From: Pseudomonadota bacterium
GTDB taxonomy: Bacteria; Pseudomonadota; Alphaproteobacteria; Sphingomonadales; Sphingomonadaceae
Reading direction: 5' to 3'
Assembly (NCBI GenBank): GCA_029781465.1
Contig: JAKOWQ010000088.1
Location: forward strand, 1-9,117
Length of the DNA stretch: 9,117 bases
Positions 1-7,488 of this stretch are shown one piece after another (position 1 is the stretch's first letter; each line of letters starts with the position of its first letter). The notes beneath the pieces were generated by a model. The model ran no database searches, was not told where the DNA came from, and was given only the letters and a program-made list of their open reading frames with translations. The position numbers and the translations under genes are program-made.

Positions 1-874
1 CCCACAGCCGCGCGGCGTCGAGCACGTAGGGCGGATAGAAATTGACCATCACTATCCCGCCATTGGCCTTGATCGCATCGAGCGCGCGGTCGGTGACATT
101 GCGGGGGTGGGGATTGAGCGCAAAGGCATTGGAATGGCTGACGATCACCGGCGCCCCGGCGATCGCCAGGGTATCGAGCATGGTCTTCTCGCTGACATGG
201 GCCAGATCGACCAGAATGCCGAGCCGCTGCATCTCGCGCACCACATCCTTGCCGAAGGGGGTCAGCCCGTCATGCGCCGGGGCGTCGGTGGCGCTGTCGG
301 CCCAGGCGTTGTTCTTGAAATGGGTCAGCGTCATGTAGCGCGCGCCCAGCGCGTGCATCTGGCGCAGCACGCCCAGGCTGCCGCCGATCGAATGGCCGCC
401 TTCCATCCCCATCAGCGAGGCGATCCTGCCCTTCTTCCACGCCGCCTCGACGCAGGCACTGTCGGTGCAGAGCTGGAGATCGGCGGGATAGCGCGCGACC
501 AGCCGCTTGGTGAGATCGATCTGCTCAAGCGTGGCCTGCACCGCTTGCGGCTCGGGCAGGTTGGCCGAGACATAGACCGACCAGAATTGCGCCCCGACAT
601 GGCCCTTGCGCATCCGCTTGAGATCGGTCTGCATCGCGGCCACGCCAATGGCGGGATCGGCGGTGCCCGAGGTATCGGTGAAGTCGAAGGCGCCCAGCAC
701 GTTCTTGCGGCGATCGCGCAGCTGCTCGGGCACGTCGTTATGCCCGTCGAACACCGGCGCGGCGCGCAGCGCGGCTTCGGCGACCTGCTCGGGAGTGGCG
801 GGGCCGGGTTTGGCCTGGGCGCCGACGGCGAGTGCGAGCGACAGGGCAGTGGCAGCAAAAAGGGCAAGGCGCAT
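1..874 (-). CDS. Membrane dipeptidase-like protein, peptidase family M19 (3' end outside window)
   Basis: Zinc dipeptidase of the renal-dipeptidase (M19) family, expected to hydrolyse dipeptides, possibly including those with D-residues, outside the cytoplasm. 291 codons are visible and the C-terminal roughly one quarter to one third is missing; family members of this type are about 400 residues. Residues 1-21 form a signal peptide (MRLALF, then a hydrophobic run ending AVGAQA). All five metal ligands of the family can be seen: H45 and D47 in DGHNDVP, the bridging glutamate E158 in GMEGGHS, H226 in VDLAHVS and H247 in IVSHSNA. R258 (HPRNV) matches the substrate-side arginine. The ATG at 874 is preceded by AGGA (883-886) at 8 bases. 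It diverges from the TauE-like gene. The family call is firm; the natural substrate is not known from sequence. Confidence 0.93.
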   Translation of the reverse strand, partial: MRLALFAATALSLALAVGAQAKPGPATPEQVAEAALRAAPVFDGHNDVPEQLRDRRKNVLGAFDFTDTSGTADPAIGVAAMQTDLKRMRKGHVGAQFWSVYVSANLPEPQAVQATLEQIDLTKRLVARYPADLQLCTDSACVEAAWKKGRIASLMGMEGGHSIGGSLGVLRQMHALGARYMTLTHFKNNAWADSATDAPAHDGLTPFGKDVVREMQRLGILVDLAHVSEKTMLDTLAIAGAPVIVSHSNAFALNPHPRNVTDRALDAIKANGGIVMVNFYPPYVLDAARLW

Positions 875-906
875 GGGGGGAATCCTGGTGTCTGGTTGTC
901 GCGCCG

Positions 907-935
907 AGCCTAGGTCAGCGCGCACGGTGCGGCAA
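907..935 (-). promoter_or_regulatory. Candidate promoter of the M19 dipeptidase gene
   Basis: On the minus strand TTGCCG (930-935) is followed after 17 bases by TAGGCT (907-912), leaving an untranslated leader of about 25-30 bases before the ATG at 874. Matches to the sigma-70 type consensus are 4 of 6 and 3 of 6. The -35 hexamer lies inside the left arm of the palindrome at 931-947, so a protein bound there would cover it. Predicted from spacing and matches only. Confidence 0.35.
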
Positions 936-947
936 GCGCCGCTTGCC
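931..947. repeat. Palindrome GGCAAGCG-C-CGCTTGCC in the divergent intergenic gap
   Basis: A perfect 8-base inverted repeat around one central base lies between the dipeptidase gene (start 874, minus) and the TauE-like gene (start 981, plus). Each arm gives a TTGCC hexamer that could be a -35 box, on opposite strands (930-935 minus, 943-948 plus). It could be an operator for a dimeric regulator controlling both genes, or simply back-to-back -35 elements. It has no T-run and sits between gene starts, so it is not a terminator. The plus-strand hexamer has no convincing -10 partner at 16-18 bases. Confidence 0.5.
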
Positions 948-980
948 ATGCCGGGCGTTTCGTGCTGGCAGGATGCTGCG

Positions 981-1736
981 ATGGCGTTGCTGACAGATCC
1001 GCTGACTTTGATCCTGGCCCTGGTCGCGGTCTTTCTGCTCGGGCTGGCGAAGGGCGGCTTTGCAGGGCTGGGCGCCCTGGCAACCCCGCTTCTTGCCCTT
1101 GCCATGCCACCGGTGACGGCCGCGGCCGTGCTGCTGCCGGTGCTGCTGGTGCAGGATGTGGTCAGTGTCTGGACCTTTCGTCATTCCTGGGATCGCTGGA
1201 TCGTCGGCTGGATGCTGCCCGGTGCGGCGATCGGCGTGGCAGCGGCGGCCTGGTTGGCCTCCGCCATCCCCGAAGAGCGAGTGCTGGCGCTGCTCGGTGC
1301 GGTGACGTTCTGCTTCGGCGTCTACCGGCTGTGGATCGAGCGGGGCGGTCGCTTTGCCGCCGCGTCGAGCTCGCCGGGCTGGGTAGGGATGCTGTTTGGC
1401 GCCGCCACCGGCTTTACCAGCCAGGTCGCCCATGCCGGGGGGCCGCCGTTTCAGATGTGGGTCACCCCGCGCAAGCTCGATCACCTGAGCTACGTTGGCA
1501 CCAGCGCGATTCTCTTCGCGGCGATCAACTGGATGAAGGTGCCGAGCTATCTCGCGCTCGGCACGCTCAACCGTACCACCCTGACCATGGCCGCGATCCT
1601 GATGCCGCTGGCGATCGGCTCGACCTTTGCCGGGGTCTGGCTGGTTCGCCGGATCGACGCGGCGCGCTTCTATGCCATCATCTACTGGCTGATGGTGGCG
1701 CTGGGCCTCAGGCTGGTCTGGCAGGGGCTTGCCTAG
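981..1736 (+). CDS. TauE/SafE family membrane transporter (probable sulfite or organic-anion exporter)
   Basis: Inner-membrane protein of 251 residues, a usual length for the family. Hydrophobic segments can be read at about residues 8-28, 33-60, 72-94, 99-118, 134-150, 172-186, 198-222 and 229-247. The family's duplicated half-motifs are visible as GLAKGGFAGLGALATPLLAL (residues 21-40) and GFTSQVAHAGGPPFQMW (residues 144-160). Relatives are implicated in export of sulfite, sulfoacetate or other sulfur-containing anions; the substrate here cannot be assigned. The ATG at 981 is chosen because AGGA (970-973) lies 7 bases upstream and the N-terminus begins directly with the first membrane segment; the open frame extends far upstream but that stretch overlaps the divergent dipeptidase gene. 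It is followed after about 90 bases by the PhnA-like gene. Confidence 0.9.
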   Translation: MALLTDPLTLILALVAVFLLGLAKGGFAGLGALATPLLALAMPPVTAAAVLLPVLLVQDVVSVWTFRHSWDRWIVGWMLPGAAIGVAAAAWLASAIPEERVLALLGAVTFCFGVYRLWIERGGRFAAASSSPGWVGMLFGAATGFTSQVAHAGGPPFQMWVTPRKLDHLSYVGTSAILFAAINWMKVPSYLALGTLNRTTLTMAAILMPLAIGSTFAGVWLVRRIDAARFYAIIYWLMVALGLRLVWQGLA

Positions 1737-1826
1737 GGCCGGGCCCGCAATGGCGAGGCTGCCACTCCCGCTCTGGTCAAGCGCGCCCGCACCTGCCATG
1801 GCTGGCCAAACAAGGAGAGCACGCGC

Positions 1827-2135
1827 ATGGCCGATGCCGACGAAGACTATGTCTATGACGAGGACAGCGGTGAGTGGCTGCCCGCCTCGGAACTGGCGGC
1901 CAAACGCGCCGCCGAAGATGCGGTCGAGGTGCGCGACGCGGTCGGCAACCTGCTGGCCGATGGCGATTCGGTGACTCTCATCAAGGACCTGACCGTCAAG
2001 GGCGCGGGGCAGACGCTCAAGCAGGGCACCGTGATCCCCGCGATCCGGCTGACCGGCGACGCGCAGGAGATCGATTGCAAGTATCCCGGCATCAAGGGGC
2101 TCGTGCTGCGGGCCGAATTCGTCCGCAAGCGCTAG
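1827..2135 (+). CDS. PhnA-like (YjdM/PhnA C-terminal domain) protein without zinc ribbon
   Basis: Small soluble protein of 102 residues. From about residue 34 it matches the PhnA C-terminal domain: VRDAVGNLLADGDSVTLIKD, then the VKG-GQTLKQGT strand-turn and a closing IDCKYPGIKGLVLRAEFV segment. Family members were named for proximity to phosphonate genes in E. coli, but a role in phosphonate use is not established. The usual N-terminal CxxC-type zinc ribbon is absent: residues 1-33 are acidic (MADADEDYVYDEDSGEW) and the only cysteine is in IDCK. This short acidic form appears, from memory, to be common in alphaproteobacteria. The ribosome-binding site AAGGAG (1812-1817) is 9 bases before the ATG. 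The pfkB start follows 9 bases after its stop, so the two are probably co-transcribed. Confidence 0.85.
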   Translation: MADADEDYVYDEDSGEWLPASELAAKRAAEDAVEVRDAVGNLLADGDSVTLIKDLTVKGAGQTLKQGTVIPAIRLTGDAQEIDCKYPGIKGLVLRAEFVRKR

Positions 2136-2144
2136 GCTCCCGCG

Positions 2145-3074
2145 ATGGACCGCGTCGCCACTCTTACCCTCAATCCCTCGATCGATTCGGCCTGCGAGGC
2201 CGAGGCGGTTTCGGCAACCCGCAAGATCCGCACCCACGGCGAGCGGTACGATCCGGGCGGCGGCGGGCTCAACGTCGCCCGCGTGCTGCACCGCTTTGGC
2301 GTTCCGGTCGAGGCGATCTACCTTTCGGGCGGCCCCACCGGGGCCTTGCTCGACGAGCTGCTCGACGAGGCCGGGCTGCCGCGCCGCGCGATCCCCATCG
2401 CCGACCACACCCGGATGAGCCTCGCGGTCTACGAACGCTCGACCGGGCACGAGTACCGCTTCGTCCCCGAAGGCCCGCTGGTGGCCGAGGAGGAATGGCG
2501 CGCGCTGCTGGGCGCGTGCTTCGCCAGCCCCGCCGAATGGGTGGTTGCCTCGGGCAGCCTGCCGCGCGGGGTGCCCGACAATTTCTTCTCCCGCCTCGCC
2601 GCACCGCTGGTGGCGCAGGATCGCAAGCTGGTGCTCGACACTTCGGGCGCGGCGCTCAAGGCCGCGCTCGAGGCCGGGGGCATCCACATCGCCAAACCCA
2701 GCGTCGGCGAGTTCGAGGCATTCGTCGGGCGCCCGCTCAAGACCCACGCCGAAGTGGCCGAGGCCGCCCGCCCGCTGGTCGATGCCGGCAAGGCGCAGAT
2801 GCTCGCGGTGACCATGGGCGAGGACGGCGCGGTACTGGTCCATCCCGGCGGGGTGCTGACCCACCCTGGGATCAAGGCGGTCGCCCATTCCACCACCGGC
2901 GCGGGCGACAGCTTCGTCGGCGGTCTCGTCCACGGCCTGATCGCGGGCGAGAGCCTGGAAGACGCCTTCCTCCGCGCGATCGCCGCCGGCACCGCCGCTG
3001 TGCTCCACCCCGGCACCGAGCTGTGCCGGACCCAGGACGTCGAGCGGCTGCTGGGCGAGCTCAAGGCGCGGTGA
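2145..3074 (+). CDS. pfkB: 6-phosphofructokinase, PfkB (ribokinase) family
   Basis: ATP-dependent sugar-phosphate kinase of 309 residues, the same length as E. coli Pfk-2, expected to phosphorylate fructose 6-phosphate to the 1,6-bisphosphate in the cytoplasm. Landmarks: LTLNPSIDSA at the N-terminus (residues 7-16), substrate motif PGGGGLNVAR (37-46), SGSLPRGVP (136-144), KPSVGEFE (184-191) and the anion-hole/catalytic motif TGAGDSF with D255 as the catalytic base. GTELC (290-294) corresponds to GTRLC of Pfk-2. KPS replaces the more usual KPN near the nucleotide site, a visible substitution of unknown effect. 1-phosphofructokinase or tagatose-6-phosphate kinase are the alternatives within the family; the N- and C-terminal signatures favour Pfk-2. 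No clear ribosome-binding site is seen; the 9-base gap from the upstream stop suggests translational coupling. Confidence 0.88.
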   Translation: MDRVATLTLNPSIDSACEAEAVSATRKIRTHGERYDPGGGGLNVARVLHRFGVPVEAIYLSGGPTGALLDELLDEAGLPRRAIPIADHTRMSLAVYERSTGHEYRFVPEGPLVAEEEWRALLGACFASPAEWVVASGSLPRGVPDNFFSRLAAPLVAQDRKLVLDTSGAALKAALEAGGIHIAKPSVGEFEAFVGRPLKTHAEVAEAARPLVDAGKAQMLAVTMGEDGAVLVHPGGVLTHPGIKAVAHSTTGAGDSFVGGLVHGLIAGESLEDAFLRAIAAGTAAVLHPGTELCRTQDVERLLGELKAR

Positions 3075-3188
3075 CCCTCGCGGTGACACACCGAGCCAAA
3101 AGGTGACACCCCTGTCCGGCTGCTTTCCCTCGCCTAATCAAGGCGCTGCGCGGCAAAAGGTGACACATCGCGCATCTCAGGTGTCACC
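3070..3188. repeat. Cluster of GGTGACAC repeats between convergent genes
   Basis: GGTGACAC-type words recur on the + strand at 3070-3075 (GGTGAC only, over the pfkB stop), 3082-3090, 3102-3110 and 3159-3167, and once inverted as GGTGTCACC at 3180-3188, where it overlaps the last codons of the HTH gene. The two central copies share a longer word, CAAAAGGTGACAC, at 3097-3109 and 3154-3166 (57 bases apart). Small stem-loops are possible: CGGTG-ACA-CACCG (3081-3093) just after pfkB, and CGCCT-AATCA-AGGCG (3131-3145). Neither has a T-run, so rho-independent termination is not clear. The cluster could be a dispersed repeat family, a protein-binding site, or an end of a small element. Confidence 0.7.
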
Positions 3189-3737
3189 TTCTTCAGGATC
3201 GCCCCAGGGCGAGCCGAGTTCGGCGTCGAGCGCATCCTGCTCATCGCGCCATTCCCGCTCGCGGTCGGGCATCGCCAGCCCGGCGCGGACGCGGACCAGC
3301 AGCTCGGCGAAATAGCCCGACCATTCCTGCCGCGCCGCGCGGCTCACTGCCTCCAGCGGCACGAAATGGCGGTTGCGCGCGGAAAGCAGGAACATCGTCA
3401 GCCGCTCGTCGTAATGCCGCCGGGTGCCGACCAGCTCGCCCTTGTGGTGCACCGGCACCTCGATCCCGTTGAGCGCCCGGTCAAGCGCGGCCTGGTGCAG
3501 CGCATCGTACCCCGATTGCACCGCCGCCTCCCAGGCCAGATCGAACGGCTGATCGCGCAGCCGCGCCTTGAGGCGATAGGCCGACTGGCGCGACATGCCC
3601 ACCACGCGGGCCGCGGCGGCAACCGAATGGGTGGCGGCCAGCTCGGCCAGAAACCGCGCCATCTTCGCTCGCGACCAGTGCGCGGTGCTGTGCTGAGGGA
3701 TCAGGCGGGCGGGTTCGGGAAGGTTTGGTTCGGTCAT
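3177..3737 (-). CDS. Helix-turn-helix protein of unknown function (terminase small-subunit-like N-terminus)
   Basis: A 186-residue protein, hypothetical in function. Residues 20-60 (HWSRAKMARFLAELA, then SVAAAARVVGMSRQSAYRLK) form a helix-turn-helix of the kind seen in phage terminase small subunits and resolvase-like regulators. Residues 83-127 contain ALDRALNGIEVPVHHKGELV and RHYDERLTMFLLSARN, a pattern I recall from conserved sphingomonad hypothetical proteins. The C-terminus (about 155-186) is strongly charged and acidic (REREWRDEQDALDAELG). No membrane segment or catalytic motif is seen. The start at 3737 (MTEPNLPEP) gives the conserved part a short leader; no ribosome-binding site is seen there. 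The longer frame to 3938 is rejected because it overlaps the AbrB-like gene in another frame. The stop codon lies against a GGTGACACC repeat. It may be co-transcribed with the AbrB-like gene 76 bases upstream. Chromosomal, with no other phage gene in view. Confidence 0.8.
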   Translation of the reverse strand: MTEPNLPEPARLIPQHSTAHWSRAKMARFLAELAATHSVAAAARVVGMSRQSAYRLKARLRDQPFDLAWEAAVQSGYDALHQAALDRALNGIEVPVHHKGELVGTRRHYDERLTMFLLSARNRHFVPLEAVSRAARQEWSGYFAELLVRVRAGLAMPDREREWRDEQDALDAELGSPWGDPEEGDT

Positions 3738-3813
3738 GCCGAGGAGGATAACCGATTTGGTTTGTGTAGGAAAATGAGGGGTGGATAACGCTGTGCCGCG
3801 TCGACGCCCAAAA

Positions 3814-3966
3814 TCAGCGCTGCTTGGCCTTGATTGCAATCCCGCCAGGCGTGAGGACGACTTCGAGTTCGTCTCCAATTTTGGCATTGAGTTGGGCGAG
3901 CACCTCGTCCGGCAGAAGGATCCCCGCCGATTTGCCAACCTTTATGATCTTCAGCGCGGCGATCAT
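3814..3966 (-). CDS. AbrB/MazE/SpoVT-type DNA-binding protein, 50 residues, no toxin partner visible
   Basis: Small gene read on the minus strand as MIAALKIIKVGKSAG, then ILLPDEVLAQLNAKIGDELE, then VVLTPGGIAIKAKQR and a TGA stop. This is a complete swapped-hairpin AbrB domain: the KVGKSAGILLP strand-turn, the helix EVLAQLNAKIGDELEV and the closing strands. Family members bind DNA as dimers and are commonly antitoxins (MazE, VapB) or regulators. Typical antitoxins of this type are about 75-85 residues with a C-terminal tail that wraps the toxin; here the protein ends right after the DNA-binding domain, so toxin neutralisation is doubtful. No ribosome-binding site precedes the ATG, but a promoter-like pair ends 6 bases before it, which suggests a leaderless transcript. 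The next gene on the strand encodes an HTH protein, not a recognisable PIN, PemK or Doc toxin. Confidence 0.8.
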   Translation of the reverse strand: MIAALKIIKVGKSAGILLPDEVLAQLNAKIGDELEVVLTPGGIAIKAKQR

Positions 3967-3972
3967 CGGGGA

Positions 3973-4001
3973 ATCTTAGAGGAAGGCAGAGAGGGCAGCA
4001 A
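3973..4001 (-). promoter_or_regulatory. Candidate promoter giving a leaderless AbrB-like transcript
   Basis: On the minus strand TTGCTG (3996-4001) is followed after 17 bases by TAAGAT (3973-3978). The ATG at 3966 starts 6 bases after the -10 hexamer, about where transcription would begin, which fits the missing ribosome-binding site. Matches to consensus are 3 of 6 and 4 of 6. Prediction by eye only. Confidence 0.35.
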
Positions 4002-4053
4002 CGCGAACTGGCTCGAAAATGGGTGGAGTTTGGGGAATTTGGGGACGGTTGCA

Positions 4054-4135
4054 CCTGTCACCGTAACCCTGTCCTGTCACCGTAACCCTGTCACCGTAAC
4101 CCTGCGTAAACCCTGTCACAAAAATCCGTAACCCT
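4054..4135. repeat. Degenerate tandem array of CCTGTCACCGTAACC units
   Basis: Three identical 15-base copies start at 4054, 4073 and 4087 (the last two overlap by one base), followed by decayed pieces: CCTGCGTAAACC (4101-4112), CCTGTCACA (4112-4120) and CCGTAACCCT (4126-4135). Offsets are 19 and then 14 bases. The complement of each unit contains GGTGACA, the core of the repeat cluster at 3070-3188, but in inverted orientation relative to it. The array lies between the stop of the HEPN gene (4153) and the promoter of the AbrB-like gene, so it could be a regulator-binding array, a slippage-grown repeat or an element end. Confidence 0.8.
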
Positions 4136-4152
4136 CGCCGAATTCCGCACAT

Positions 4153-5448
4153 TCATTCGTTGAAATAGGGCAGCCCATAGCTCGCCTCAGAGAGCTTTTC
4201 GCAGAAATTCATGTGCTTCATCTTAAGGTCAACAGTGTCCCAAACGGCGAAGAAAACGTTCTCAGCGATTTGATGAATCTCGGATGCGCCTTCGTATGTA
4301 ACAGAGCGAGTACCCGCATGAACAAGCGCGGATCTTGTCGCGTAGAGTTTTCTAATCTTTCGTGAAATCTTGACTCGCTCCGAAATGTCATTTGTCCAAA
4401 GAACAGCAGCATGGCGTGCAATCGTCTGAACGATCGGCGACGTCTTGTCGTCGGATGATAGCAGTGCCTCAAGGGCAGTGAAGAAGAAGAGAAAGCGATC
4501 AGAACGATCTTTGGCCTGTCGACCCTTTGCCAGCCAGCCAAGCCCCTGCGAAAATCGTTGGGCAAGACTTTTATTAGGTGGATCAAAAACTTGCGAAATG
4601 CGCTCGCGAAGGGCCTTGTCCGACAGAGATCGCTTGGCCTGCTTTCCCAACTCATAGTGACGACCAGCCTTTCCACCTCCCATGCTAAAAGACTCTCTTG
4701 CGATCACCGTAATATGATCGTCGAAAGTTCGATGGGGCTCAAAGGGCAGATTCTCTACATCTGCGCTGCGTGGGAACAACGGGCCCATGTTGCTGTACTC
4801 TACCACCAAGCGGATCAGACTTGTCGCAATGCAAGTTAGCCAACTGGCATGTTCAATTCGAGCCGCAGAGGACGATGCAACCTCAATGTCCCACATGGTT
4901 TCGGACACATTGTAGTTAACTCCACCGCCAGTTTGGAAACCTGGCGGATGCTCAATCCCAAAGGTAATCTTGTCATTCTGCTTCGAGAGACGGGCAGCAA
5001 CGTCCAACCCGCTCCTTATAGCCACCGGACCAATTTGGATTTCCTTGACCACTTCAGTCAGGACCACGTTGTAAGCTGGGTGCACGAATTGCACTGTGCT
5101 GGCCGACAGTTCATGCATTTTGGAGAAGCAGCTTGCGGCCAAGCTGGGATCATTTGGTTGTTTGCCATCAGAGAAACCTTTGGCGGCAACGTCCCACAAA
5201 ACGTCAGCAACCTCTTTATAGTGGCCTAGCTGCGGCCCCAAGTGTGAGACTAATCTGGAAACAATCGCATTTTCTGCTGTTCGCATCGCCCGATCAACAC
5301 AGAAAGTTATGCCATGGTTTAGCCGGAGACCCGCCTCTCGCTTAGCGATTTTCTCGAAATCGGATTGAGTTCGAACGGCCGACGCAAAGGCATGCTCTAG
5401 GAATTTGCCAAGCAGTTCCCTTGCATCATTGTCGTCAAGCTTCTCCAT
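4153..5448 (-). CDS. HEPN-domain protein, ApeA-like C-terminus (possible RNase)
   Basis: A 431-residue soluble protein. The C-terminal part, about residues 315-410, reads RFLFFFTALEALLSSDD, RHAAVLW, IRKLYATRSALVHAG and a final helix. This is the layout of the ApeA-like HEPN family, including the RX4H motif (R372, H377) that forms the RNase site in many HEPN proteins. ApeA itself is an anti-phage protein; many other HEPN proteins act in abortive infection or RNA cleavage. The N-terminal 300 residues are not recognised; they hold no membrane segment and may be the sensing part. The ATG at 5448 is chosen because GAGGG (5453-5457) lies 4-5 bases upstream; a TTG at 5460 would overlap the thiC stop. 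It begins 8 bases after thiC ends on the same strand. Its base composition is markedly lower in GC than its neighbours, a sign of acquisition by transfer. Defence is inferred, not shown. Confidence 0.75.
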   Translation of the reverse strand: MEKLDDNDARELLGKFLEHAFASAVRTQSDFEKIAKREAGLRLNHGITFCVDRAMRTAENAIVSRLVSHLGPQLGHYKEVADVLWDVAAKGFSDGKQPNDPSLAASCFSKMHELSASTVQFVHPAYNVVLTEVVKEIQIGPVAIRSGLDVAARLSKQNDKITFGIEHPPGFQTGGGVNYNVSETMWDIEVASSSAARIEHASWLTCIATSLIRLVVEYSNMGPLFPRSADVENLPFEPHRTFDDHITVIARESFSMGGGKAGRHYELGKQAKRSLSDKALRERISQVFDPPNKSLAQRFSQGLGWLAKGRQAKDRSDRFLFFFTALEALLSSDDKTSPIVQTIARHAAVLWTNDISERVKISRKIRKLYATRSALVHAGTRSVTYEGASEIHQIAENVFFAVWDTVDLKMKHMNFCEKLSEASYGLPYFNE

Positions 5449-5456
5449 ACTTGCCC

Positions 5457-7313
<1,857 letters not shown>

Positions 7314-7322
7314 GTGCGCAAA

Positions 7323-7336
7323 GTCCTTCAAGGGAC
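7323..7336 (-). promoter_or_regulatory. Stem-loop over the thiC ribosome-binding site
   Basis: On the minus strand GTCC-CTTGAA-GGAC can pair in a 4-base stem that covers most of the AAGGA ribosome-binding site (7324-7328). It lies between the riboswitch core and the thiC ATG. This could be the expression platform of the riboswitch, acting on translation initiation, as is common for TPP riboswitches in proteobacteria. The stem is short and alternative pairing with the GGAGGGAGG end of the aptamer is possible; no T-run suited to an intrinsic terminator is seen in this leader. Confidence 0.35.
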
Positions 7337-7359
7337 GGAACGGGGGCGCAGGATGCCGA

Positions 7360-7447
7360 CCCTCCCTCCGCCCGTGCTAACGGGTTCAGGTTCGACGGGT
7401 CGTGTGGCGCTTACCCACACCTCTCAGCCGCAGCAGGCTCCCCGGGG
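7360..7447 (-). promoter_or_regulatory. TPP (THI-box) riboswitch in the thiC leader
   Basis: On the minus strand the conserved aptamer blocks occur in order: GGGGAGCC near the 5' end, the pyrimidine-sensing GCTGAGAGG, a short helix with ACCCG, then TCGAACCTGAACCCGTTAGC and the 3' block GGGCGGAGGGAGG that closes the P1 stem. These match the THI-box consensus (CUGAGA, ACCUGA, GCGxAGGGA). The aptamer binds thiamine pyrophosphate and lies directly upstream of thiC, the expected gene. About 46 bases separate it from the thiC start codon. Confidence 0.95.
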
Positions 7448-7455
7448 ATGGCTGG

Positions 7456-7484
7456 ACAATAGGGCAGGTGGTCCGCACAGTCCA
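7456..7484 (-). promoter_or_regulatory. Candidate thiC promoter
   Basis: On the minus strand TGGACT (7479-7484) and TATTGT (7456-7461) are separated by 17 bases, each matching 4 of 6 consensus positions. Transcription would begin near 7448-7450, right at the 5' edge of the TPP aptamer. The -35 box ends 5 bases from the start codon of the divergent deacylase-family gene, so the two genes share an extremely tight regulatory region. Confidence 0.45.
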
Positions 7485-7488
7485 GCCC

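Noticed and set aside
915..3089. 724-codon open frame on the minus strand
   Set aside because: It runs opposite to tauE-like, phnA-like and pfkB, has the low-complexity Arg/Gly/Ala/His-rich composition of a high-GC shadow frame, and matches no family I recognise.
1874..3106. 410-codon open frame on the plus strand overlapping phnA-like and pfkB
   Set aside because: Arg/Gly-rich frame-shifted reading of two well-recognised genes.
3177..3737. Prophage remnant based on the terminase-like HTH
   Set aside because: No other phage gene, integrase or attachment site is visible; similar proteins occur as lone chromosomal genes.
3738..3938. N-terminal extension of the HTH protein
   Set aside because: It overlaps the AbrB-like gene in another frame, whose encoded protein is clearly family-like, and the extension shows no conserved pattern.
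3177..3966. Toxin-antitoxin pair formed by the AbrB-like and HTH genes
   Set aside because: The HTH protein resembles terminase small subunits or regulators, not any known toxin fold, and the AbrB-like protein lacks a toxin-binding tail.
4054..4135. CRISPR array
   Set aside because: Units are 15 bases at offsets of 14-19 with no unique spacers and no cas genes nearby.
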